64,000 nucleotides of DNA from Pedobacter sp. Leaf41. Lineage in GTDB: Bacteria; Bacteroidota; Bacteroidia; Sphingobacteriales; Sphingobacteriaceae. The translations under genes were made by a program, and so were the position numbers. The notes beneath the pieces are model-generated. The model saw nothing but the letters and a program-made list of their open reading frames with translations. It was not told the DNA's origin and did no database searches. The stretch lies in contig NZ_LMLE01000008.1 of NCBI RefSeq assembly GCF_001422545.1, positions 299,946 to 363,945 on the forward strand, read 5' to 3'. This document shows positions 8,462 through 16,371 of this stretch, in pieces (positions within the stretch are counted from its first letter, which is position 1; the number at the start of each line of letters is the position of its first letter).

Positions 8462-9472
8462 ATGGTAACTACCTTATTGGTTGTTGTTGTAATTCTGGCT
8501 ATTGCTTTCGATTACATTAACGGTTTTCACGATGCCGCTAATTCGATTGCAACAGTTGTTTCTACAAAAGTTCTTACGCCTTTTCAGGCGGTTTTATGGG
8601 CTGCGCTTTTTAATTTCGCAGCTTACTTTTATTTTACCGATCATAAGGTTGCCAACACGGTAGCTAAAACGGTAATTGAAAATTATATTACATTAGAGGT
8701 AATTCTGGCTGGTTTAGTAGCTGCCATTATTTGGAATTTGCTAACCTGGTGGTACGGTATCCCTTCGAGTTCATCGCATACTTTAATCGGTGGTTTCGCT
8801 GGTGCAGGTATGACGCATGCCTTGCTTATCGGCGCTAGTCCGATGGATGCAGTGAACATGGGCTATGTAATTAAAATTGTATCCTTTATTGTTTTGGCTC
8901 CAATAATTGGTTTGGTCATTTCAGTAGTACTAACCTTGATTATCATTAATATTTGTCGCTACGCTAAGCCTTCAACAGCTGAAAAGTGGTTTAAGCGTTT
9001 GCAGTTATTATCATCTGCCGCTTTAAGTTTCTTTCATGGTGGTAACGATGCGCAAAAGGTAATGGGTATTATTGCGACGGCATTAATCGCTGCTAAAGTG
9101 ATTCCTGATTTTGATTCTATGCCAGCTTGGGTTCCAATTGCTTGTTATTCGGCCATTTCATTGGGAACTATGAGCGGTGGTTGGAAGATTGTTAAAACAA
9201 TGGGATCAAAAATCACCAAAGTAACAGCATTAGAAGGTGTTGCTGCTGAAGGTGCAGGTGCCATTACCTTGGGTATTACTGAGCACTTTGGTATCCCGGT
9301 TTCTACAACGCATACTATTACAGGTTCAATTGTAGGTGTGGGTGTTGTAAAAAGCGTTTCTGCAGTTCGTTGGGGTGTAACCATTAACCTGATTTGGGCT
9401 TGGGTTTTAACCATTCCGGTTTCAGCAACCTTGGCCGCCCTTATTTACGGAGCGATTTATTATTTCAAATAG
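8462..9472 (+). CDS. pit: PiT family inorganic phosphate transporter
   Basis: The product is a 336-residue polytopic membrane protein of the PiT (PF01384) family, which imports inorganic phosphate or metal-phosphate with a cation. Both family signatures are present: NGFHDAANSIATVVSTK at about residues 20-36 and a second copy-like FHGGNDAQKVMGI near 192-204. About ten membrane segments are visible. The gene is downstream of the DUF47 gene and is followed by a clear intrinsic terminator. PiT is usually a low-affinity system; the Pho-like box suggests that here it is induced when phosphate is low. Confidence 0.93.
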   Translation: MVTTLLVVVVILAIAFDYINGFHDAANSIATVVSTKVLTPFQAVLWAALFNFAAYFYFTDHKVANTVAKTVIENYITLEVILAGLVAAIIWNLLTWWYGIPSSSSHTLIGGFAGAGMTHALLIGASPMDAVNMGYVIKIVSFIVLAPIIGLVISVVLTLIIINICRYAKPSTAEKWFKRLQLLSSAALSFFHGGNDAQKVMGIIATALIAAKVIPDFDSMPAWVPIACYSAISLGTMSGGWKIVKTMGSKITKVTALEGVAAEGAGAITLGITEHFGIPVSTTHTITGSIVGVGVVKSVSAVRWGVTINLIWAWVLTIPVSATLAALIYGAIYYFK

Positions 9473-9492
9473 AATATTAAAGAGATGTTTTG

Positions 9493-9524
9493 AAAAGACT
9501 AAAGCACTTGCTTTGGTCTTTTTT
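9493..9524 (+). terminator. Intrinsic terminator of the phosphate operon
   Basis: An inverted repeat (GACTAAAGCA then TGCTTTGGTC, a two-base loop, one G-T pair) is followed by TTTTTT. It lies 20-50 bases after the PiT stop codon. Confidence 0.8.
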
Positions 9525-9601
9525 GTTTGATAGGCTTTTGGAGAGAGTTTGTTATCTAAGAAGATATGGGAGGCTTTATATAAGTATCTTACTTGTGAAT
9601 T

Positions 9602-10008
9602 AGCTATGAAACATATAGGGATATAGAACATATAGTATTTAGGGTTTTCTAAATTTTCTTTGTGTCTATATGGCTAAAATAATTAGGAATTGCGGTGAAC
9701 AATATAGGAATATAGCCCATATAGCTTTTATGGTTTCCTGTATTTTCGCTATGTCTATATGGTTAAAATAATCGCGATTTGCTGTGAGCCATATAGGGAT
9801 ATAGACCATATAGTATTTATGGTTTTCTATATTTTCTCTACGTCTATATGGTTGAATAATTGGGAGTTGCTGTGAACCATATAGGGATATGGACCATATA
9901 GTATTTATGGGTTTCTATATTTTCTCTATCTCTATATGGTTGAATAATCGGGAGTTACTACGGGCTATATAGGAATAGGACACATAGCTTTTATGGTCTT
10001 CTCTAAAT
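9602..10008. repeat. Tandem array of five 88-89 bp AT-rich repeats
   Basis: The motif CATATAGG recurs at 9612, 9701, 9790, 9878 and 9966, spacing 89, 89, 88 and 88 bases. Each unit reads roughly: GTGAACCATATAGGGATATAG, then CCATATAG, a TTTTCTATATTTTC tract, CTATATGGTT and AATAATCGGGAGTT. The last copy is partial. Every unit carries CCATATAG twice and its reverse complement CTATATGG once, so each can fold into a hairpin with about 30 bases of loop. Copies 3 and 4 are most alike; copies 1, 2 and 5 have drifted. The array fills the gap between two convergent genes. Short minus-strand frames here are not genes. Confidence 0.85.
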
Positions 10009-10037
10009 TACTTGAGTGAATAAAACTCAATACCATA

Positions 10038-11330
10038 CTAAAACCTTACACTCATTTCTACCATATCGTTACCGTTTTTAGGTAAAACCCAGTCTGGTCC
10101 GGTTTGAATGAGGCGCTTTGCCTCGGCATCGGCTTTAGGGTTTAACGACTTAATAACTTTAACATTTGTCGGGCGACCGTTTTTCTTAACCTTAAAACTT
10201 ACAATAACAAATTGTTCAGGACCTTTTACGTTGTATAGTTTGTTATTGGTTTCTAAATATTGGCTATAGTTAATTATCGATACAGGAACAGGTTTCGTGA
10301 TTTCCGTTAATGTCTTGCCGTCGAGATTTTGCTCTGCTTTCAACATAATTTTTGGCGCAGCAATATTCTCCTTTTTACGACCGTTTGAGCCCATTATGGC
10401 AGCAATTTCATTAATTGATTTATCGCCCGTCATCGCGTTCCTAATCGCATTCGGGTCGTTCACATTGGTAATTGGCCGTTCTCTAAAACCAACAGCATTA
10501 ATAATCAAATCTTTGTCTTTTGGAACACTGTCTGCTGGTAGGGCAAAATAACCTTTAGCATCGGTAGCTGTTACGTTATTCGATCCGGCAAGCTTAACCA
10601 CAGCACCCTCAACGGGTTTGCCATTACTTTGGTCGATTACGTTGCCACTAAAAACAACATGGTTGGCACCCACATTTGGTGCCGCTGCAATGGCCACTTC
10701 GCTAGCAGCATAAGCCTGTTTAGCTTTGCTCAGCGCAGGTGCAACCTCTGTTTTTTCTCTAGCTGAAGCCATTACCGCTTTTTTCTGCTCAGCTATTAAT
10801 GCTGGCTCGTGCTTAGCAAGATTTGGCGTTTTTTTAGTGTTTTTTGCTAAATCGCCTGTCTTAGCATCTACGATTGCTTTATCAATTAAGGCTGATGTTG
10901 TATTGGCATTAATGGTATCTTTTTTAACTGGTTTTGTATTGGCAAGTGAAGTTGTAGTATCTAAATTAACGATAACGCCTTTTTCTTTCCTGGCAGCAAT
11001 TTCTGCATTTTTACGGCTGGTTTCCCGCATAAAAAACAAAATGCTAACGGCAATAAAAGCTACCGTAGCTGTTGCTGCAATACTTAAACGATGGGTGGTT
11101 ATGCCCCACATTTTACGTTTAGCGGGCTTCTCCGAAATCCGGTCGTACAGTTGTTTTTGTAAAATAGATAGCGTTTGCTTGCGCTTTGGCGATTGTTTCA
11201 AGCCTTCCAAAGCTTCGGCTACGAAAGGATCTTCCAATGCCTGGCGCTCTACAAAGTGCATCGCTTTAGCATCAAGTTTACCATCAAGGTAATCTTCCAA
11301 AACATCAATATCTAACCAATCGTTATTCAC
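10038..11330 (-). CDS. Composite anti-sigma factor with carboxypeptidase-like and TonB-C-like domains
   Basis: The 430-residue protein begins with a cytoplasmic anti-sigma-like segment (WLDIDVLEDYLDGKLDA, residues 5-21). One membrane helix follows at about 82-104 (TATVAFIAVSILFFM). The periplasmic part has a low-complexity Ala/Lys linker, a carboxypeptidase-regulatory-like beta domain at about 225-285 (GNVIDQSNGKPVEGAVV), and a C-terminal TonB-C-like domain (about 345-430). It overlaps the upstream ECF sigma gene by eight bases, the usual sign of a sigma/anti-sigma pair. It probably holds that sigma factor at the membrane until an envelope signal arrives. Confidence 0.75.
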   Translation of the reverse strand: MNNDWLDIDVLEDYLDGKLDAKAMHFVERQALEDPFVAEALEGLKQSPKRKQTLSILQKQLYDRISEKPAKRKMWGITTHRLSIAATATVAFIAVSILFFMRETSRKNAEIAARKEKGVIVNLDTTTSLANTKPVKKDTINANTTSALIDKAIVDAKTGDLAKNTKKTPNLAKHEPALIAEQKKAVMASAREKTEVAPALSKAKQAYAASEVAIAAAPNVGANHVVFSGNVIDQSNGKPVEGAVVKLAGSNNVTATDAKGYFALPADSVPKDKDLIINAVGFRERPITNVNDPNAIRNAMTGDKSINEIAAIMGSNGRKKENIAAPKIMLKAEQNLDGKTLTEITKPVPVSIINYSQYLETNNKLYNVKGPEQFVIVSFKVKKNGRPTNVKVIKSLNPKADAEAKRLIQTGPDWVLPKNGNDMVEMSVRF

Positions 11331-11901
11331 TACTATTTTTTTCTATACAAATCTTTAAATTCCGCTTACCATTTTGGATGTAGCTTTTCACCTTCAACAT
11401 GTCGTACCCTGTTATATCAGATACCTCCTTATAACATTTTTCTTGTAAGTAAAATAAATCTACGCTTTTCCGCTGTTCTTCGGGCAGGGTTTCCATGCAC
11501 TTTTCCATTATGGTAAGCTGCGTTTCTTTTGTGTCGTCAATATCCAGATGCACAAATTCGCTGTTTTCCACAAAAGTATCATCAATAGATACATTATTTT
11601 GCTTCGAAGATTTCCTCAATGCCATTAAACAATGGTTTCGGGTGAGTACGTGAAGCCAGCTTTTAAAATTCTGTACTTCATGAATTTTAAGCTTCTTAAC
11701 CAGCTCTTCGAAAATCTGCATCACGGCATCTTTGCTTAGCTCTTCATCTTTAAAATAGTTGAGGCAAACCCCGAAAACCAGGTGCATATATTTATTGTAT
11801 AGCGTACCCAACGCATCTAAATCGCCAGTACTTTTATACTCAGCAATTAAATCTGCATCATCTTTCTGGTTAATACCAGCTATGTTTTTTATAAACTTCA
11901 A
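11323..11901 (-). CDS. ECF sigma-70 family RNA polymerase sigma factor
   Basis: The 192-residue protein has region 2 at about 30-95 (YMHLVFGVCLNYFKDEELSKDAV and FKSWLHVLTRNHCL) and region 4 at about 130-185 (LPEEQRKSVDLFYLQEKCYKEVSDITG). Both match extracytoplasmic-function sigma factors. The gene precedes and overlaps the composite anti-sigma gene. No iron or TonB receptor genes are adjacent, so the regulon is unknown. Confidence 0.9.
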   Translation of the reverse strand: MKFIKNIAGINQKDDADLIAEYKSTGDLDALGTLYNKYMHLVFGVCLNYFKDEELSKDAVMQIFEELVKKLKIHEVQNFKSWLHVLTRNHCLMALRKSSKQNNVSIDDTFVENSEFVHLDIDDTKETQLTIMEKCMETLPEEQRKSVDLFYLQEKCYKEVSDITGYDMLKVKSYIQNGKRNLKICIEKNSSE

Positions 11902-12049
11902 AAAATGGGTAGCTATTTAAATATCTTTCAAGTATAAAAAATATTTTTCAGTAAGGGCGCCAATAAGGTAAAATGCTTTTCAGTTTATAGTTCATCATCT
12001 TTTTTTGAAGCGCAAAGACAGAACTAATATTAAAGTTTGTTCCCGTTTT

Positions 12050-12310
12050 CCGCTTTTACGCCTGCCTGTGGTAGGCAGGCTTCGCTTCGTCATGCTTCCT
12101 TCGCTGCAGGGTAACCGCTTCAACCGGGGCTATTAATAAAAATTCTGTGCTTTTTTTTAGGTTTTCAGACCATAGTGTAGCATTAGCGGTTAACCTTTTA
12201 TGTATTAACCTGTGTATTTAAACCCCTTCTTGCGGCTGGCAGGCGACGAAGCGACAGCTCCGAGCTTTTTGGCAGGGGCTATAGCAGAGGGCGGGACTGC
12301 TGTAACCAAG
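12050..12310. repeat. GC-rich intergenic element with hairpins, possibly a dispersed repeat
   Basis: A strong hairpin (GCCTGCCT at 12060-12067 with AGGCAGGC at 12073-12080) is followed by TTCGCTTCGTC. An inverted counterpart, GACGAAGCGA, occurs near 12245-12254 beside GGCAGGC. The phrase GGGGCTAT occurs twice (near 12127 and 12275). The composition and inverted ends suggest a mobile non-coding repeat or structured RNA. Only one copy is in this window, so repeat status is inference. Confidence 0.35.
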
Positions 12311-12393
12311 AGCTTCAAAACGTTCATTTTCAAATCAATTAAAGGATGAAAAAACAGACAACCTAATTTTTAAAAGTTCAAGCGGTATTGGCG

Positions 12394-12425
12394 TTTGCTA
12401 TTCGTTTTAATTTGAGGTACTTTTG
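12394..12425 (+). promoter_or_regulatory. Bacteroidota-type promoter of the DEAD-box helicase gene
   Basis: TTTG at 12394-12397 and TACTTTTG at 12418-12425 are separated by 20 bases, matching TTG-N17-23-TAnnTTTG. The likely transcript start is around 12430, close to the TTG start codon at 12449, giving a short leader. Confidence 0.6.
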
Positions 12426-12448
12426 CTAAAATACATAAACACAACAGA

Positions 12449-13684
12449 TTGAATTTTAACGACTTTAACTTTAACCCCGATTTACACGAAGGCCTAATGG
12501 CTATGGGGTATAAAAGCGCTACTCCAATACAACAACAAGCAATTCCGGTAATTTTGGCCGATCATGATCTGATTGCATGTGCGCAAACGGGTACTGGAAA
12601 AACGGCCAGTTACCTTTTACCGGTAATGGATAAAATTGCTCGCGCTAAAGACAGGCACAATAACACCCTCATTTTAGCGCCAACAAGAGAGCTTGCTCAA
12701 CAAATAGATTTGCAGGTAGAAGCTTTGGCTTACTTTACCAACATCAGTTCGCTGGCGGTTTATGGTGGTGGCGATGGAATTGCCTATGAACAACAAAAGC
12801 GCTCAATGCGTGAAGGAGTGGATATAATTATTGCCACACCAGGCAGGTTAATGGCACACTTGTCATCAGGTTTGTTGAAACTGGAACATTTGCAGCATTT
12901 AATTTTAGATGAGGCTGATAGAATGCTTGATATGGGTTTTTATGATGATATTATGCGCATTGTAAGTTACTTGCCGAAGAAAAGACAAACGCTTCTTTTT
13001 TCGGCAACCATGGCGCCGAAAATTAGGAAAATGGCAGGCAGCATCTTAAATGATCCTCAGCAGATTACCATTTCTATTGCTAAACCAGCCGAAGGCATCG
13101 ATCAGCAAGCTTATAACATTCACGATCAGCAGAAGCAGGCTTTGTTAACCGATCTTTTTAAAGACGGCACTTACAAAAGCAGCATTATTTTCGCTTCAAC
13201 CAAAGAGAAGGTTAAAGCTTTATACAAAGCATTTAAAGGCTTGGGCATTAAGGCAGCCGCTTTTCACTCTGATTTGACGCAAACAGAACGGGAGGATATT
13301 TTGCTCGCTTTCAAAAACAGAAGGCTTCCAATTTTAATTGGTACCGATGTTTTATCTCGTGGTATTGATGTAGAAGGAATTGACTTGGTAATCAATTACG
13401 ATGTTCCTGGCGATCCGGCCGATTACGTTCACCGAATTGGAAGAACTGCTCGTGCAGCTACAAAAGGTACAGCGATAACTTTAGTGAACGGTAGAGATAA
13501 GCGCAAATTTGACAATATTGAAAAACTGATTGAAAAAGAAGTTCCACGTATGCCTTTACCGGAACACATTTCAACAATGGAGATTACGCACGTGGAAGAA
13601 AAGCGCCCACAGCACCCAAGAAATAATGGGAAGAAAAAGGTTTGGCATAAGAAAAAGCCGAAGCCCAGTAATCCTGCAACATAA
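12449..13684 (+). CDS. DEAD-box ATP-dependent RNA helicase
   Basis: The 411-residue protein has all core motifs in order: Q motif ATPIQQQAIP, motif I AQTGTGKT, Ia PTRELAQQ, II DEAD, III SAT, IV IIFAST, V TDVLSRGIDV and VI HRIGRTARA. The short basic tail (RNNGKKKVWHKKKPKP) is typical of RhlE-like helicases, which act in ribosome assembly and RNA decay. The start used is TTG, giving MNFNDFNFNPDLHEG, the normal family N-terminus; the next ATG would remove the start of the Q-motif region. The gene stands alone with its own promoter and terminator. Confidence 0.93.
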   Translation: MNFNDFNFNPDLHEGLMAMGYKSATPIQQQAIPVILADHDLIACAQTGTGKTASYLLPVMDKIARAKDRHNNTLILAPTRELAQQIDLQVEALAYFTNISSLAVYGGGDGIAYEQQKRSMREGVDIIIATPGRLMAHLSSGLLKLEHLQHLILDEADRMLDMGFYDDIMRIVSYLPKKRQTLLFSATMAPKIRKMAGSILNDPQQITISIAKPAEGIDQQAYNIHDQQKQALLTDLFKDGTYKSSIIFASTKEKVKALYKAFKGLGIKAAAFHSDLTQTEREDILLAFKNRRLPILIGTDVLSRGIDVEGIDLVINYDVPGDPADYVHRIGRTARAATKGTAITLVNGRDKRKFDNIEKLIEKEVPRMPLPEHISTMEITHVEEKRPQHPRNNGKKKVWHKKKPKPSNPAT

Positions 13685-13692
13685 ATATCAAG

Positions 13693-13728
13693 AACGCCAT
13701 TTAGACAAAACTATTTGGCGTTTTCTTT
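13693..13728 (+). terminator. Intrinsic terminator of the helicase gene
   Basis: AACGCCA at 13693-13699 pairs with TGGCGTT at 13716-13722, followed by a T-rich run. The promoter of the next gene begins right after it. Confidence 0.7.
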
Positions 13729-13733
13729 TATCT

Positions 13734-13741
13734 TATATTTG
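13734..13741 (+). promoter_or_regulatory. -7 element (TATATTTG) of the AEC transporter gene
   Basis: TATATTTG fits TAnnTTTG and lies only eight bases before the ATG at 13750, so the transcript would be leaderless or nearly so. A TTG about 16 bases upstream, inside the terminator stem, could be the -33 element. Confidence 0.45.
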
Positions 13742-13749
13742 CGCTAATC

Positions 13750-14661
13750 ATGGCAAATTTCATTCTAATCGGCTTATGTATTGTTGCAGGTATTCTTTTC
13801 AGGAAAAGTAAATCACTCCCTAAAGATGCACATAAAGGCATTAATGCATGGATTATCTATATTGCATTGCCGGCAGTTTCTTTCAAGTACCTTCCGCACA
13901 TCGTGTGGACAAAAGATCTGCTATTTCCGGCTTTAGCGCCTATATGTGTCTGGCTTATTGGATGGGTATTTATTACCTTTTACGCAAAAATTACGCATGT
14001 AAGTCGGGCAACTTCTGGTGGCTTAAAATTGGTGAGTTCGTTAAGTAATACTTCATTTATTGGCTTTCCGTTAATTATTGCCTACTTCAGCGAAAAGGAA
14101 TTGGCTATTGCCATTATTTGTGATCAGATTACCTTCACTTTGTTATCAACCATTGGGATCATTGTTGCCATTCGTTCTTCTCAACAACAGAAACTAAGTG
14201 CAAAACTGGTGCTCAAAAAAGTGCTCACGTTTCCGCCATTGATCGGTTGCGTATTGGCATTAATATTACCCCACTATTTAGACTTATCATCATTGGATAT
14301 TCTATTCGATAAACTAGCTGGAACTGTTGGTCCGCTGGCATTATTTTCCATTGGCCTTCAGCTGAAATTTGGTGGTTGGTTTAGCGAAATTAAACACGTC
14401 AGCTTTGCATTGTTCTATAAGTTGATATTGGCACCGCTTGTAGTTTTCGTTATTGCTTTGCTATTGGGAATGAGCGGGATGATAGCGAAAATAACCATCT
14501 TCGAAATGGCCATGCCAACCTTACTAACTGCCGGCGTGGTGGCAGATCAATATAATCTAAATCCCAAAGTTTCTAATTTGGTGGTGGGTATCGGGATATT
14601 GCTGTCGTTTATTACCACTGGTATTTGGTGGCTAGTGCTTCACTATTCGGGCTTAGTTTAG
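13750..14661 (+). CDS. AEC family (auxin efflux carrier-like) transporter
   Basis: The product is a 303-residue highly hydrophobic protein with about ten membrane helices in two halves, as in the AEC family (PF03547). Family-like features include WIIYIALPAVSFKYL in the first third, SLSNTSFIGFPLIIAYF in the middle, and MAMPTLLTAGVVADQYN near the end. AEC members export organic acids or related anions; the substrate cannot be told from the sequence. The convergent neighbour is L-serine dehydratase, but there is no firm reason to link them. Confidence 0.85.
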   Translation: MANFILIGLCIVAGILFRKSKSLPKDAHKGINAWIIYIALPAVSFKYLPHIVWTKDLLFPALAPICVWLIGWVFITFYAKITHVSRATSGGLKLVSSLSNTSFIGFPLIIAYFSEKELAIAIICDQITFTLLSTIGIIVAIRSSQQQKLSAKLVLKKVLTFPPLIGCVLALILPHYLDLSSLDILFDKLAGTVGPLALFSIGLQLKFGGWFSEIKHVSFALFYKLILAPLVVFVIALLLGMSGMIAKITIFEMAMPTLLTAGVVADQYNLNPKVSNLVVGIGILLSFITTGIWWLVLHYSGLV

Positions 14662-14797
14662 GTAATTGCAAACAAGCAAGGTTTTTTTATCATATAAGGT
14701 ATGTAAGAAAATATAAGTGGATGCAGAGGTTTTGGCCCCAAAGGCACAAAAGATCGCGAAGACTTAAATCACAAGATTATATTGCTGTACTTTATAA

Positions 14798-14817
14798 CCC
14801 TCTCTTCAAGGAGAGGG
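14798..14817. repeat. Palindromic intergenic element
   Basis: CCCTCTC and GAGAGGG flank a short loop between two convergent genes. Similar CCCTCTCC/GGAGAGGG palindromes are common intergenic elements in Bacteroidota. It may act as a two-way terminator, although T-runs are weak. Confidence 0.4.
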
Positions 14818-14862
14818 AAAGCAGAAAATAACCCAACCCACGACCGTTCATAGGGTGAGGTT

Positions 14863-16290
14863 TTAACACTCGGGCAAACTAATAGGAATATTGGTCGCGA
14901 GGCCACCATCTGATGTTTCTTTGTATTTGGCGTTCATATCCAGTGCAGTTTCCCACATGGTATTTACCACGGCATCTAAACTTACTTTTGCCTTATCAGG
15001 ATTACTTTGTAGCGCCAGCTGACTTGCTGTTATGGCCTTAATGGCACCCATTGTATTTCTTTCGATGCAAGGAATTTGAACCAATCCACCGATTGGGTCG
15101 CAGGTTAAGCCCAAATGATGTTCCATCGCAATTTCTGCGGCCATTAAAACCTGCCTTTGCGAACCACCTAAACATTCTGTAAGTGCTGCTGCTGCCATTG
15201 CCGATGAAACCCCAATTTCTGCCTGACAACCACCCATCGCTGCGGAAATGGTAGCACCTTTCTTGAAAATGCTTCCTATTTCAGATGCGCAGGCAATGAA
15301 TTGAATGATTTTCTCTTCCGAGTAACCATCGCAAAAAGTTATAAAATATTGTAAAACTGCTGGAATAACGCCAGCTGCACCATTTGTTGGTGCAGTTACT
15401 ACTCGTCCGAATGATGCGTTTTCCTCGTTTACCGCCAAAGCAAAGCAACTTACCCAATCTAAAATATAGTTGAAACCGTTACCGCCTTTTTTGATGGCAT
15501 CTAGCCAGGAGTGATAGCCGGTATATTCGGCTTTGCCGATTAATCGTTTGTTCAATGGGAATGCTCTTCGGGCAACATCCAATCCGCCAGGTAAAAAACC
15601 TGTAGTGTGGCAGCCACGATAAATACAATCTTTCATTACCGCAAAGTGCTGAAGAATGCCAGCTTTGGTGGCCGCTTCTGGTCGCCAGGCCAGTTCATTT
15701 TCCATCACGATTTCGCTCACTTTTAATCCTGTTGATAAACACCAGTGCAAAAGTTCTTTCGCTTTTTCTACAGGAAAGGGTAAATCGACCTGAGGTTTCT
15801 GGCTATTGTCTTCGCCTTCTTTTACTACAAACCCCCCACCAATGGAATAATAGGTTTCGGAAAAAGCTTTGCCATTTTTTAAAAAAGCCTGGAAGGTAAC
15901 CGCGTTGGGGTGAAAGGGGAGGCTTTCTGCAAAGAGGAACAATAGATCATTGTTGTAATCAAAATCAATTATGGCTTGGCCAGCAAGATTAAGTTTTTTT
16001 TCTTTCTGGATAGTTTCAAAGGTTGGCGTAACGGCATCAACATCAAATGTTACGGGATCTGCACCCGTTAAGCCTAGCAAAATGGCTACATCAGTTCCGT
16101 GGCCTTTGCCTGTTTTAGCAAGAGAGCCATAAAGTAATATCTTTACCATTTCTACATCAGAAAGTAAACCTTGTTGGGTTAGCGATGCTGTAAACTGTTG
16201 GGCAGCTCTCCACGGACCAAGTGTATGCGAACTCGATGGGCCAATGCCTATTTTAAAAATATCGAAAACTGAAATCTGTTCCTTAATCAT
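14863..16290 (-). CDS. sdaA: L-serine ammonia-lyase (iron-sulfur L-serine dehydratase)
   Basis: The 475-residue enzyme converts L-serine to pyruvate and ammonia using a 4Fe-4S cluster. It is the single-chain form with the beta domain ([17 protein letters not shown], residues 7-23) fused to the alpha domain. The cluster cysteines appear in [15 protein letters not shown] and TCDPIGG in the last third, and the alpha-domain motif [12 protein letters not shown] is present. Length fits SdaA of E. coli. The gene is monocistronic and convergent with the AEC gene. Confidence 0.93.
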   Translation of the reverse strand: MIKEQISVFDIFKIGIGPSSSHTLGPWRAAQQFTASLTQQGLLSDVEMVKILLYGSLAKTGKGHGTDVAILLGLTGADPVTFDVDAVTPTFETIQKEKKLNLAGQAIIDFDYNNDLLFLFAESLPFHPNAVTFQAFLKNGKAFSETYYSIGGGFVVKEGEDNSQKPQVDLPFPVEKAKELLHWCLSTGLKVSEIVMENELAWRPEAATKAGILQHFAVMKDCIYRGCHTTGFLPGGLDVARRAFPLNKRLIGKAEYTGYHSWLDAIKKGGNGFNYILDWVSCFALAVNEENASFGRVVTAPTNGAAGVIPAVLQYFITFCDGYSEEKIIQFIACASEIGSIFKKGATISAAMGGCQAEIGVSSAMAAAALTECLGGSQRQVLMAAEIAMEHHLGLTCDPIGGLVQIPCIERNTMGAIKAITASQLALQSNPDKAKVSLDAVVNTMWETALDMNAKYKETSDGGLATNIPISLPEC

Positions 16291-16371
16291 GAAGATAGTT
16301 AGTTATACAAAGCTATGATTTGTTTAGAGATATTATAAAGAAAACTATATTTACAAATAATAGACTTATAC

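Larger units (their letters stand above)
11902..12448. other. Long intergenic region with a GC-rich structured element
   Basis: These 547 bases lie between the sigma factor gene (minus) and the helicase gene (plus). No coding frame was recognised. From about 12050 to 12310 the composition becomes clearly more GC-rich than the flanks, with hairpins listed separately. The right end holds the helicase promoter. Confidence 0.6.

Noticed and set aside
9422..9631. A 69-codon minus-strand frame at the end of the PiT gene.
   Set aside because: It runs through the PiT 3' end, its terminator and the first tandem repeat; it is a chance frame.
9602..10008. The 88-89 bp repeats as a CRISPR array.
   Set aside because: There are no unique spacers: the whole period is repeated, and no cas genes are near. 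It is a plain tandem repeat.
10726..11292. A 188-codon plus-strand open frame.
   Set aside because: It lies entirely antisense to the composite anti-sigma gene, is hydrophobic by complement of its Ala/Lys-rich codons, and has no family match.
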